A stretch of DNA of 21,064 bases from Candidatus Cloacimonadota bacterium (GTDB lineage Bacteria; Hydrothermota; E44-bin80). The stretch lies in assembly GCA_004375785.1 (NCBI GenBank), contig SOKM01000261.1, positions 1-21,064 of the forward strand. Direction: 5' to 3'. Below are positions 1 through 6,940 of this stretch, piece by piece. The notes under the pieces were generated by a model that made no database searches, was not told the origin of the DNA, and saw only the letters and a program-made list of their open reading frames with translations. Every line of letters begins with the position of its first letter. Position 1 is the stretch's first letter. The translations under genes were made by a program, and so were the position numbers.

Positions 1-1296
1 ATTGTAGGCTCCGTAACCATTGTTATATATGTTGTTTGAATCAACCACAGGAAAGGTGTTGTTCTCGCAGTAGATTCCGTCACCCAGATTGTCAGCACTG
101 TTTCCCTTTATAGTATTAAATCTAATTTGTGAATCAGTTCCCCAGTTACAGTTGATACCTCCCCCATTCTGATAGGCTGTATTGCTGATAATTTTGTTGC
201 TTATGATTATAGCACTTGAACCATCACAAAAAATACCACCACCATCATTAGATGAATTGCTGGTAATAGTGTTATGATTGATTGAGGAACTGTCCCACCA
301 GCAAAGAATACCACCACCATTATAACCCGCTGAATTGTTGGTTATTGTGTTGTAGGTGATTTGCGCACTTGGATAATCAGCATAGATGACGATGCCGCCA
401 CCATCCCAATAAGCTGAATTGTTGCTTATCGTGTTACCAGTGATAGTAGAACTTCCTCCATCACAATAAATACCAGCACCATACTCAGCTGTGTCACTAC
501 TTATCGTGTTACCGATAATTGTGGGATTAGACCAATCACAGTAGATGCCGCCACCATCCCAATAAGCTGAATTGCCCGTTATCGTATTGTTAGTGATTTG
601 GGCGTCGGAACTACTCTCGCAATAAATACCACCACCGTAATTAGCTGAATTGTTGTTAATCGTGTCGCCTGTGATTATGGGACTGGAATAGTTTTTGCAG
701 CAAATACCACTACCAAAATAAGCCGTATTGTCCTTGATAGTATTTTGGATTATTACAGGTGAAGATGAATCCGAGCAGATGCCACCACCACGACCATAAT
801 TATAATAAGCTGAATTGACCCGGATATTATTTCCGATTATCAGAGGCGAAGAGTGGTTAGAGCAATATACACCACCACCATCCTGGTTAACTGAGTTATC
901 CTCTATTATGTTATTCTCTATCCTGGGTGAAGAGTTGACCAGACATATTCCTCCACCATAGTCAATACCACCACCATTTCGGAAAGTAAACCCTCGCATC
1001 ACAGTGGTAGTATCATAGGTTACCATCCCTGAGAAATAAATCACGCTGCTTATTGAACCACCGTCTATCACAGTTGATGGAGCTCCCGATTCGCTGAATA
1101 ATTTGATACCGTTTACCAGAGGCCAGAATATGTTTTCAGTATATGTTCCCGCTGCCACAAGTACTGTATCGCCAGTTGATGCAGCATTCAAACCCAGCTG
1201 AATGGTAGCATAATCACCCGGTACATGAATGACTGTGCCAGTCAATGAGCCGCTTAGAAGTAGCACAATACATACTAAAAGAACAAACGATTTCAT
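1..1296 (-). CDS. Secreted parallel beta-helix repeat protein (3' end outside window)
   Basis: The minus-strand frame is open from position 1296 to the window edge, giving 432 codons without a stop. The N-terminus is a signal peptide (MKSFVLLVCIVLLLSGSL) followed by the classic opening of right-handed beta-helix proteins, IHVPGDYATIQLGLNAA then GDTVLVAAGTYTENI. From about residue 110 onward there are about 12 imperfect repeats of 25-28 residues of the form NTIxxNSAYxDGGGIYCDxS, each one coil of a beta-helix. Such proteins are exported surface or adhesin-like proteins, and many in FCB bacteria end in a T9SS sorting domain; that end is not visible here. An AGGAGG ribosome binding site (1301-1306) lies 1 nt before ATG 1299 and 4 nt before ATG 1296. 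I chose 1296 because other genes here use 4-5 nt. Substrate or ligand is unknown. Confidence 0.85.
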   Translation of the reverse strand, partial: MKSFVLLVCIVLLLSGSLTGTVIHVPGDYATIQLGLNAASTGDTVLVAAGTYTENIFWPLVNGIKLFSESGAPSTVIDGGSISSVIYFSGMVTYDTTTVMRGFTFRNGGGIDYGGGICLVNSSPRIENNIIEDNSVNQDGGGVYCSNHSSPLIIGNNIRVNSAYYNYGRGGGICSDSSSPVIIQNTIKDNTAYFGSGICCKNYSSPIITGDTINNNSANYGGGIYCESSSDAQITNNTITGNSAYWDGGGIYCDWSNPTIIGNTISSDTAEYGAGIYCDGGSSTITGNTISNNSAYWDGGGIVIYADYPSAQITYNTITNNSAGYNGGGILCWWDSSSINHNTITSNSSNDGGGIFCDGSSAIIISNKIISNTAYQNGGGINCNWGTDSQIRFNTIKGNSADNLGDGIYCENNTFPVVDSNNIYNNGYGAYN

Positions 1297-1350
1297 CATT
1301 CCTCCTTTCCTGGTTTTGAGTTACCTTTCCCAACCTTACCCCAGGTTTTC

Positions 1351-1376
1351 TCACCTCCTTTTCACATTTGTGAAAA
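1351..1376 (-). promoter_or_regulatory. Leader palindrome next to a perfect anti-SD match
   Basis: On the minus strand the 5' leader of the beta-helix gene carries the inverted repeat TTTTCACA-N2-TGTGAAAA (1359-1376). It runs directly into AAGGAGGTGA (1351-1360), a 10-nt perfect complement of the usual 16S rRNA 3' end. No ATG, GTG or TTG lies at a usable distance behind this site; the gene's own ribosome binding site is at 1301-1306. Possible roles are an operator, an RNA hairpin, or a ribosome standby site. Confidence 0.35.
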
Positions 1377-1409
1377 ATTATCCTGATGCTGCAATTTTTG
1401 AAAAGACTT

Positions 1410-1439
1410 ATTATATGTTTATATAAAACTTATTCCCAA
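1410..1439 (-). promoter_or_regulatory. Candidate promoter of the beta-helix gene
   Basis: On the minus strand TTGGGA (1434-1439) and TATAAT (1410-1415) are separated by 18 bp. The -10 box is perfect and the -35 box is moderate. Transcription would start near 1403, giving a leader of about 105 nt before the beta-helix start codon. Confidence 0.5.
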
Positions 1440-1518
1440 AAGTCAAGAGAAAAATCACCACATGCCAATGTCAGGAGACATTACACTTCAAAAAAGCTTG
1501 TCATCTCGCTACATGCTT

Positions 1519-1597
1519 TGGTAGCCGCAACCTTTAGGTTGCGTAATTCCTTGTATTATAAGAAGTTAAGTTCGCAGGCTAAAGCCTGCGCCTACCT
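1519..1597 (-). repeat. Two-hairpin intergenic repeat core, copy 1 (inverted)
   Basis: Read on the minus strand this matches the cores at 3714-3792 and 18018-18096. One hairpin is CGCAGGCT-TT-AGCCTGCG; after a spacer of about 30 nt the second is GCAACCT-AA-AGGTTGC. It is very close to the 18-kb copy through the whole core, including the spacer words CTTAACTTCTTATAATACAA. The outer terminal repeats of the longer element are not detectable here. It lies about 70 bp behind the M1 peptidase stop codon. Confidence 0.85.
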
Positions 1598-1665
1598 TCT
1601 GCTTGCTATCTTTTGCTTGTCTTGTGCTCCTGTGACTTGTGCACTTGTGCTCAGTATATCCGCAG

Positions 1666-3642
1666 CTAAAGAATAACTACCTTACTTGTTGCGAGAGCTG
1701 TATCTCCTCTCTTACACTGGATGAAATATATGCCCTTTCCTACCCTCTCCCCTCTTCTATCGTTCAAGTTCCAGACAGTTTTACCTTTCCTGTCTGAAAA
1801 CCTATTGACCTCCCTGCCTGTTATATCAAAGATATAAATATCAAAAGGTTTATTATTTTTCAGGCTGAATGAAATAGAGACAGAAGTCCTTGCTGGGTTA
1901 GGAAAGATTGATAGATTTGTACCTCTTGTATAAGAGCCCTTCTCTTTAACACCTGGTGCAACCTCTGTTGCTTCTTTTAAAACCCAGTTTCCCGGGTCAA
2001 ACATCAGATTAGTTGGGGAACTATTTGTATAAAATGTGAATTCCTGATAATCAAGACTGTCGTTTATAACCGTTTTCAGTGTATCACCACCTGACTCAGG
2101 GATAAAAATATCAATGGGCATTACATAAGTGGGAACGCCCCAGGAATGGCTCTGAACCTGTGAAACCTGAAGATTTACCCTGAAACTGTCAGCTGCAAGA
2201 GAATCATACCACCAGCCATACTCATACTCAGGGTGTCCTGGTTTATAAACCCATTCGTCAAAGAACCAGAAGAGGTCCATTCCTGATACCTCTTCAACCT
2301 TTGCGGTGAATTCACTGGTGACAGCGCTACCTTCAGCGTAAGTTATTCCGTACTGTCTCAATGATTCGAAAAAGAGCGAATCACCTATGATATGTCTGAG
2401 CATATGCAGAACAGCAGCTCCCTTCTCATAAGTCACCACGGAGAACAAAACATCAGGGTCATAAATTGAATAAGGTGGATAAGGTTCATGATTAATATAA
2501 TAATTCATAATATAAATGCGCATATAATTGTGGTATGCCTGCTCCCCATCCCTGTGCCAGTAGTAGTGGGCTTCAGAAAATGTTGCGAACCCCTCGTTCA
2601 GCCAGATGTCCTTCCAGGTACCGCAGGTCACCCAGTCTCCCCACCACTGATGTGCAAGTTCATGTGCAACAACCCAGTCCCAGTCAGAACCCCAGTTCAA
2701 ATCAAGGTTAAAGAATGTATTTGTCTGGTCTTCCATTGCACCACCTATTGGTGTACCAACATGACTATATTTCTCATCAATGAAAGGATAAAGTCCGTAT
2801 GTATCAGAAAACCATCCTAACATATCAGCGGTGCGAACAAATTTTGTCGCTGCTAAAGCGGAATCTTCCCTTGAGACCCAGTGATATATGGGCATTGTAT
2901 AGGTCTGATAATTGAATGTATCCCTGAGCGTGGCAAATTGATTTGAAGCAGCAAAAACAATAAGGTAGTTAGCAATAGTATGATTCTCCTGCCAGTGGAA
3001 ATACCACCATCCTCCAGTTACAGTTGAATCAACGAGAGTGCCATTTGAGATAACCTTGTATCCGCTCGGTACGTGAATTGTTGTCTCAAGATATGCCTTA
3101 TCAGATGGACGGTCATATATAGGTAACCATCTCTTGGCACCATATGGTTCACAATCAACATATGTTATGGTATCATTTATTGTCAAGCCACCTCCAAATA
3201 CTCCACCACCTACAATTGGTTCCCCATGGTAAAAAACAGTGTAAGAAACAGTATCTCCTGAAGGGATGGCATAAGGAAGGTTTATCACCAAATGGGTATC
3301 AGGCCTTGAAAAGGTGGTCTTGCTTCCTCTAACAAGGATGCTGTCAATTGTGAGCCCTATAAAATGCACCTTCAGTGCTGTCAGGGTATCCGATTTACTC
3401 TCCACAATACCCTTAAATTGTGCCCAGATAGTATCGTTGGGTATATCCACCCACATATCTATAATATACTTCTGAGCATCAAAAAGATGTAGAGAATCCT
3501 CATAGAGCACCTCAGACAAGTGGTGAGGAAAGTATCTCTCCTCCGTCTTATGTAGTAAACTTCTATCCGGGATATCTACCTGGGCGAAGAGGAGTATAGA
3601 AGAAAAAAGAATACAGCCAATAACAACCAATAATTTTCTCAT
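1666..3642 (-). CDS. Secreted M1-family aminopeptidase with T9SS-type sorting tail
   Basis: This is a 658-residue zinc aminopeptidase of the M1 (gluzincin) family. It has a signal peptide (residues 1-20, ending LLFAQ) and an N-terminal beta domain. The zinc site is H327-E328-L-A-H331 with E350 in WLNEGFA, the correct HExxH-x18-E spacing. A downstream YEKGAAVLHML supplies the usual catalytic Tyr. The substrate motif reads G301-A-M-E-D305 rather than the common GAMEN. Residues from about 575 form a Por-type C-terminal sorting domain (SIFPNPARTSVSISFSL ... GKGIYFIQ), implying T9SS export and surface attachment or release. The start is backed by GGAGGG 3-4 nt upstream. It lies downstream of the gingipain-like gene on the same strand but is separated from it by a repeat element, so co-transcription is uncertain. 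It probably trims peptides outside the cell. Confidence 0.93.
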   Translation of the reverse strand: MRKLLVVIGCILFSSILLFAQVDIPDRSLLHKTEERYFPHHLSEVLYEDSLHLFDAQKYIIDMWVDIPNDTIWAQFKGIVESKSDTLTALKVHFIGLTIDSILVRGSKTTFSRPDTHLVINLPYAIPSGDTVSYTVFYHGEPIVGGGVFGGGLTINDTITYVDCEPYGAKRWLPIYDRPSDKAYLETTIHVPSGYKVISNGTLVDSTVTGGWWYFHWQENHTIANYLIVFAASNQFATLRDTFNYQTYTMPIYHWVSREDSALAATKFVRTADMLGWFSDTYGLYPFIDEKYSHVGTPIGGAMEDQTNTFFNLDLNWGSDWDWVVAHELAHQWWGDWVTCGTWKDIWLNEGFATFSEAHYYWHRDGEQAYHNYMRIYIMNYYINHEPYPPYSIYDPDVLFSVVTYEKGAAVLHMLRHIIGDSLFFESLRQYGITYAEGSAVTSEFTAKVEEVSGMDLFWFFDEWVYKPGHPEYEYGWWYDSLAADSFRVNLQVSQVQSHSWGVPTYVMPIDIFIPESGGDTLKTVINDSLDYQEFTFYTNSSPTNLMFDPGNWVLKEATEVAPGVKEKGSYTRGTNLSIFPNPARTSVSISFSLKNNKPFDIYIFDITGREVNRFSDRKGKTVWNLNDRRGERVGKGIYFIQCKRGDTALATSKVVIL

Positions 3643-3690
3643 TTTCCCTCCTTCATTATTTTATTTAGTTTCTCTGGTTTCTTTAGTTTC

Positions 3691-3824
3691 TACTGTACCA
3701 AAATACCGTTTTTAGGTAGGCGCAGGCTTTAGCCTGCGAGTTTAACTACATCAAATATAGTAAGTAACGCAACCTAAAGGTTGCGGCTACCATACGAAAA
3801 TTCAAATTCTATCACAATCTCTAA
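3691..3824 (+). repeat. MITE-like two-hairpin element, copy 2 (decayed)
   Basis: The left end CTGTACCAAAATACCG matches CTGTGCCAAAATACCG of the copy at 18 kb. The core (3714-3792) has both hairpins intact: GCGCAGGCTTTAGCCTGCG and GCAACCTAAAGGTTGC. The right end (about 3795-3824) aligns with the 18-kb copy but has many substitutions, so the terminal inverted repeat is degraded. It lies between the stop codon of the gingipain-like gene and the start of the M1 gene. The hairpins may act on the transcript of the upstream gene. Confidence 0.75.
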
Positions 3825-3839
3825 AACCTGCGGCTATAT

Positions 3840-5405
3840 CTATCTCAAGATAGTCAATTTTTCTAACAACCTCTTCTCAGGAGTCTTTAGACTGCAAAAA
3901 TAGATTCCAGCTGGAATCTTACTACAATCCAATCTTAGAATTGAAGAACATTCTCTTTTTTCTCTCAATACAACTCTACCATCAACTCCATAGATTGTAA
4001 ATTCTACAGATTCTATCTTATTGTTACCCAATTGAAATATTACATAATGAGATGCTGGATTTGGGAAGATTAAAAGATTACCTACGTTTTTCTTTTCATC
4101 GGGTGCTTCAGCCACAGCGGTTAAGGAATCTATAACAGTCAGTGTTGGGTCTCCGATGAGTGTCATACCATAAAACCATGACCTAGATGTATCTCCCCAT
4201 GCTTCTGCCATTATACTGAACCAGTCTCTAAATGCATCCCCAAGGCAATAACCCAGGGAGATGGGATTATAGAAGTATTGAAACTCAAGCATACTTCCCG
4301 TTTTTGTAGAACCGAGCGAACCAAGACCGTAAGAGGTTCGAAAAGTATACATACCTCCGCAGTAATCCGACTCTGTATACCGTGCATTTGAACAGGCAAA
4401 AAGATTATAAAAATTCCCAATGGGGTTTATGGTAGGTATCTCGTAAGAATAGAACCAACTCCAGGACCCACCACTGTTGTATTTGAAACAGTGCCCTTGT
4501 GGCCAGGAGTGTGCAAAGAGAGAGACCCATTCGTGAGAGACAGTAATCCTCGTTCTGTAATCATCTGCAATCGTCGTCTCAGGGTCATCTACAACAAAAA
4601 TAGAATCATAAACTGTTCCAAGTTGTCCTGCCCATAATCCACTCAAGTATGCCCAGTCATCATCTATATAGAAAAGAGCTTCTTTTGAGAGATTCATACT
4701 GTCCACTCTGTAACTATGATTTCTTTGAAAATAATTATGCAACATTATACTATCGTCACCAACAGTAGAAGAAATGAGCCTTCCTATGAAAATTTCGGGC
4801 TCCATATTTCCCGTATGTGTATCATATATTGAATCTGAGCCTGGAATAAGATTTCCACCCGATTCTTCGTATTGGTCAAGCCATATTCCATCGAGGTCCA
4901 TATAGAAAAGGTCAATGGGAAAATCTGTATAGGATGGTGTCGAGCCCCAGAAAACATCCATCATTTGAAACCAGGCAACAGGGAGGTCTCCCACAAGTAT
5001 AGCACCCACACTTCCTGTATTATATTCATCTATAAGAAAGCTCCTAAGTGTTTCGGGCGCAAAAGGGTCTGAACTCATTGCCATTGTATCGACTGATACA
5101 GTCCATCCATCATTTGTTAAATCAGAAACGAACTGCCCTGATGTGGGTTCAAGAAAAAATGTGAGTTTAGGATAGAGTAACGAATTAACAATCACATTTA
5201 TTTTACCTCCATCTCTATCAACTACTCCAACGTTTCCAATACTGACCAATAAGGGCTCAGAGGTTTCTTCTCTCCATTCTCTGTAAGACATAGGTTTTGA
5301 GTTATCGGGTGAGATAAGTCTTGTAACTGGTATATGGCTTGGGTGTCCTAAAACTTGCGAAAGACACACCAGAATTATAAGAAAAATAATAAATACTTTA
5401 TGCAT
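3840..5405 (-). CDS. Gingipain-like (peptidase C25, clan CD) secreted protein with sorting tail
   Basis: This is a 521-residue protein with a signal peptide (about residues 1-20, MHKVFIIFLIILVCLSQVLG). Features of the caspase-like fold of C25 peptidases are visible: GAILVGDLPVAWFQ (strand), EIFIGRLI, then hydrophobic-AH299SWPQGH and NLFAC338SNARY, matching the His and Cys blocks of clan CD. They are followed by GSLGSTKTGS and the typical ending SLGYCLGDAFRDWF ... TLIGDPTLTV. In most clan CD enzymes Gly follows the catalytic His; here it is Ser300. Residues from about 440 form a T9SS-type sorting domain (LLIFPNPASHYVIFQL ... IPAGIYFCSLK). The likely role is an exported cysteine peptidase acting on extracellular protein; activity is inferred, not certain. 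A GGAGAGG-type ribosome binding site precedes ATG 5405. Its promoter appears to borrow a repeat remnant (see 5424-5452). Confidence 0.82.
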   Translation of the reverse strand: MHKVFIIFLIILVCLSQVLGHPSHIPVTRLISPDNSKPMSYREWREETSEPLLVSIGNVGVVDRDGGKINVIVNSLLYPKLTFFLEPTSGQFVSDLTNDGWTVSVDTMAMSSDPFAPETLRSFLIDEYNTGSVGAILVGDLPVAWFQMMDVFWGSTPSYTDFPIDLFYMDLDGIWLDQYEESGGNLIPGSDSIYDTHTGNMEPEIFIGRLISSTVGDDSIMLHNYFQRNHSYRVDSMNLSKEALFYIDDDWAYLSGLWAGQLGTVYDSIFVVDDPETTIADDYRTRITVSHEWVSLFAHSWPQGHCFKYNSGGSWSWFYSYEIPTINPIGNFYNLFACSNARYTESDYCGGMYTFRTSYGLGSLGSTKTGSMLEFQYFYNPISLGYCLGDAFRDWFSIMAEAWGDTSRSWFYGMTLIGDPTLTVIDSLTAVAEAPDEKKNVGNLLIFPNPASHYVIFQLGNNKIESVEFTIYGVDGRVVLREKRECSSILRLDCSKIPAGIYFCSLKTPEKRLLEKLTILR

Positions 5406-5423
5406 TTCCTCTCCTTATTTTTC

Positions 5424-5452
5424 ATGATAGTTATTTCACTCTACTGTGTCAT
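5424..5452 (-). promoter_or_regulatory. Candidate promoter of the gingipain-like gene
   Basis: On the minus strand ATGACA (5447-5452) and TATCAT (5424-5429) are separated by exactly 17 bp, each one mismatch from the sigma70 consensus. The -35 box is part of TCGCAATGACA, the end of the same TGTCATTGCGA repeat family seen before panB. Confidence 0.55.
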
Positions 5453-5470
5453 TGCGAATTCTCTCTCACT

Positions 5471-5525
5471 TTCACCCCGTGAAATAGCATAATGTTTTTG
5501 GCATAATCTTATTTCACAGGGTGAA
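5471..5525. repeat. TTTCACCCCGTGAAA-type inverted repeat pair
   Basis: TTCACCCCGTGAAATA (5471-5486) is inverted at 5510-5525 as TATTTCACAGGGTGAA with one mismatch. Each arm is also partly self-complementary. The 23-nt loop contains GCATAAT twice (5487-5493 and 5501-5507). It lies just upstream of the promoter of the gingipain-like gene, so it could be an operator, a dispersed REP-like sequence, or both. Confidence 0.65.
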
Positions 5526-5609
5526 CTTCCGAAGTAATTTTAGTTTTTTTTCTTCAATCATCTACCTACATCGTACATCATCCATCCAATTCTTTTCTTA
5601 GCATCTTGT

Positions 5610-5665
5610 TATCCTTTATCCTTTATCCTTTATCCTTTATCCTTTATCCTTTATCCTTTATCCTT
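5610..5665. repeat. Tandem heptanucleotide array, 8 x TATCCTT
   Basis: Eight perfect consecutive copies of TATCCTT fill 56 bp. They lie 28 bp behind the stop codon of the barrel-like gene (5694-6494) and about 200 bp upstream of the gingipain-like gene. On the coding (minus) strand it is a purine tract, AAGGATA x 8. Perfect unit identity suggests that copy number varies by slippage. Confidence 0.95.
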
Positions 5666-5693
5666 CCTAATGAGACTCTCTAGTCAGAAAAGA

Positions 5694-6494
5694 CTACATT
5701 CCTCCTGAAAGCCCGAGCGCCCAGTAGAACGTTTCTCCCGACAATCCTCCTTCTACATTAAGACCGACTACGAATATCTGCTTATGAAGACCCGCATAAA
5801 GTTTTAAAGCAGCTGGGCTGACAGCATAGGTGTCGCGTGAAGTGCCATAATTCCACCATATATCAGCTCCCATAGAGTTTATATTAAACCCAAGTCCTGC
5901 ATATGGAGTTACAATAAGAAAATTCTTGCTAACATCAGCACGGAGACTCAAAACCTTCATTGTAAATTCAGCATACGTTTCACTTGTAGTATCAGCAAGT
6001 TCAAACTTAGATGAACCTGTAAACTGACCCGTAAGAGAAACTGCAGGAGTTGTGAGAGACTCTCTCAATAAACAAAATTTCAAACCAATACCGACCAGTG
6101 GAACAAAAAATGTAGAATCCTCCTCACCCATTGGATAGAAAGCAAATCTTAAGAGAAGGTCAGTGGAGCCAAAGCCTCCTAAAGTCGGACCGATGGCTTT
6201 CCCTTTAAATAAACCAACCCTACCTTCAAGACTAATTGCACCTGCTGTCCATTCTGTATTATTCTCTGGATTATTAGGGTCTTTAAATTTCACAGTCCTG
6301 AGGTTAATGCCACCAGTTATTTGAAAATGTGGCAAACCCCCAAGAGTGTTTGCGTCCTGAAGAACAGCATCGTTAACAACACCACCAAGAGGTTTTGCAA
6401 TCTCATTAAGGGCATATTCAATATCCTCTTGTGTCTGGCCAAAAAGTGAGACAGTCACTAATATTATGAAAATAATAATAAAACTTTTATACAT
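5694..6494 (-). CDS. Putative outer-membrane beta-barrel protein, unknown function
   Basis: This is a 266-residue protein with a signal peptide (MYKSFIIIFIILVTVSLFGQ). It then has many alternating hydrophobic/Gly strands (for example FQITGGINLRTV, AISLEGRVGLF, LLLRFAFYP, FVPLVGIGLKF, TPYAGLGFNIN, YWALGLSGGM). This pattern, ending in a terminal aromatic/Gly strand, suggests an outer-membrane barrel. I do not recognise a named family. The start is ATG 6494, with AAAGGAGGGACT directly upstream. An in-frame ATG at 6548 would lie inside the promoter -35 box and is rejected. The gene is probably transcribed alone from the promoter at 6520-6548. Confidence 0.75.
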   Translation of the reverse strand: MYKSFIIIFIILVTVSLFGQTQEDIEYALNEIAKPLGGVVNDAVLQDANTLGGLPHFQITGGINLRTVKFKDPNNPENNTEWTAGAISLEGRVGLFKGKAIGPTLGGFGSTDLLLRFAFYPMGEEDSTFFVPLVGIGLKFCLLRESLTTPAVSLTGQFTGSSKFELADTTSETYAEFTMKVLSLRADVSKNFLIVTPYAGLGFNINSMGADIWWNYGTSRDTYAVSPAALKLYAGLHKQIFVVGLNVEGGLSGETFYWALGLSGGM

Positions 6495-6519
6495 AGTCCC
6501 TCCTTTCAAAATTTTTATT

Positions 6520-6548
6520 ATATTACTATGGTTTTTTACCTGTGTCAA
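6520..6548 (-). promoter_or_regulatory. Promoter of the barrel-like gene
   Basis: On the minus strand TTGACA (6543-6548) and TAATAT (6520-6525) are 17 bp apart, with a T-run and TCC directly upstream of the -35 box. This is the same layout as the promoters at 8338 and 14898. It fixes the start codon at 6494. Confidence 0.8.
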
Positions 6549-6590
6549 GGAAAAAACAAATTAACAGGGATTGAAAGAGAATATAAGAAA

Positions 6591-6727
6591 CAATTACCAA
6601 ACCACAATGAACAAATCACAAACAATTCACAAATTACAATACCAAAAACCAAAGAATCTTTATTGCGACTTTGGAATTGTATATTATTTGGAATTTGTCT
6701 ATTGTAAATTGTGTATTGGAATCTATT
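6591..6727. repeat. A/C-rich imperfect inverted repeat between tRNA and barrel gene
   Basis: The left half (6591-6655) is built of short words such as ACAAATTACAATACCAAA. The right half (6671-6727) is built of their reverse complements (TTTGGAATTGTATATTATT, GGAATTTGTCTATTGTAAA). It is low-complexity, non-coding, and imperfectly folds back on itself. Confidence 0.55.
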
Positions 6728-6766
6728 CATCGGTTACTTTCTTAAAATCGCTGTTTAAAAGGAAAG

Positions 6767-6839
6767 AGCGGGCGACGGGGGTCGAACCCGCGACCCCGAG
6801 CTTGGGAAGCTCGTGCTCTACCAACTGAGCTACGCCCGC
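6767..6839 (-). tRNA. tRNA-Gly (anticodon CCC)
   Basis: The 73-nt cloverleaf reads on the minus strand. The acceptor stem is GCGGGCG/CGCCCGC, the D arm GCTCAGTTGGTAGAGC, and the anticodon stem CGAGC/GCTCG with loop TTCCCAA, giving anticodon CCC (codon GGG). The T arm contains GGTTCGACC. The discriminator is T and no 3' CCA is encoded (CTT follows), so CCA is added enzymatically. It lies alone, divergent from asnS. Confidence 0.95.
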
Positions 6840-6848
6840 ATTAGAAAA

Positions 6849-6877
6849 ATATTAACAGAATAAATCCTCGTTGTCAA
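6849..6877 (-). promoter_or_regulatory. Promoter of tRNA-Gly
   Basis: On the minus strand TTGACA (6872-6877) and TAATAT (6849-6854) are separated by 17 bp. The predicted start is a few nt before the mature tRNA 5' end. An A/T tract (6880-6900) upstream could serve as an UP-like element. Confidence 0.85.
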
Positions 6878-6940
6878 TAAAAAAAACCTTGTTTTTTTTG
6901 TAAAAGTATGTTATTTCTTACAAAAAAAGGAGGTAAGTCT

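Larger units (their letters stand above)
1300..1665. other. Intergenic spacer, 366 bp, no gene
   Basis: The spacer holds the leader and promoter of the leftward beta-helix gene (1300-1439), a small hairpin AATGTC-AGGA-GACATT (1467-1482), and an 80-bp two-hairpin repeat core (1519-1597). Behind the M1 peptidase stop codon there is a short TTGTGC-rich stretch. The plus-strand ORFs over this region are made largely of repeat sequence and resemble no protein. Confidence 0.7.

Noticed and set aside
1386..1676. 96-codon plus-strand ORF
   Set aside because: It runs through the two-hairpin repeat, has no ribosome binding site and no protein-like domain.
5610..5665. CRISPR-like array
   Set aside because: Units are 7 bp without spacers; this is a simple tandem repeat.
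6495..6548. Upstream ATG start for the barrel-like gene
   Set aside because: It lies inside the -35 box of the gene's own promoter and would precede the signal peptide by 18 residues.
6571..6828. 85-codon plus-strand ORF ending in RATGVEPATPSLGSSC
   Set aside because: Its end is the antisense of tRNA-Gly, a well-known source of spurious proteins, and the rest is low-complexity repeat.
6908..6940. Upstream ATG start for asnS
   Set aside because: The AGGAGG site lies between it and GTG 6941, and the extra 11 residues are not part of the family.
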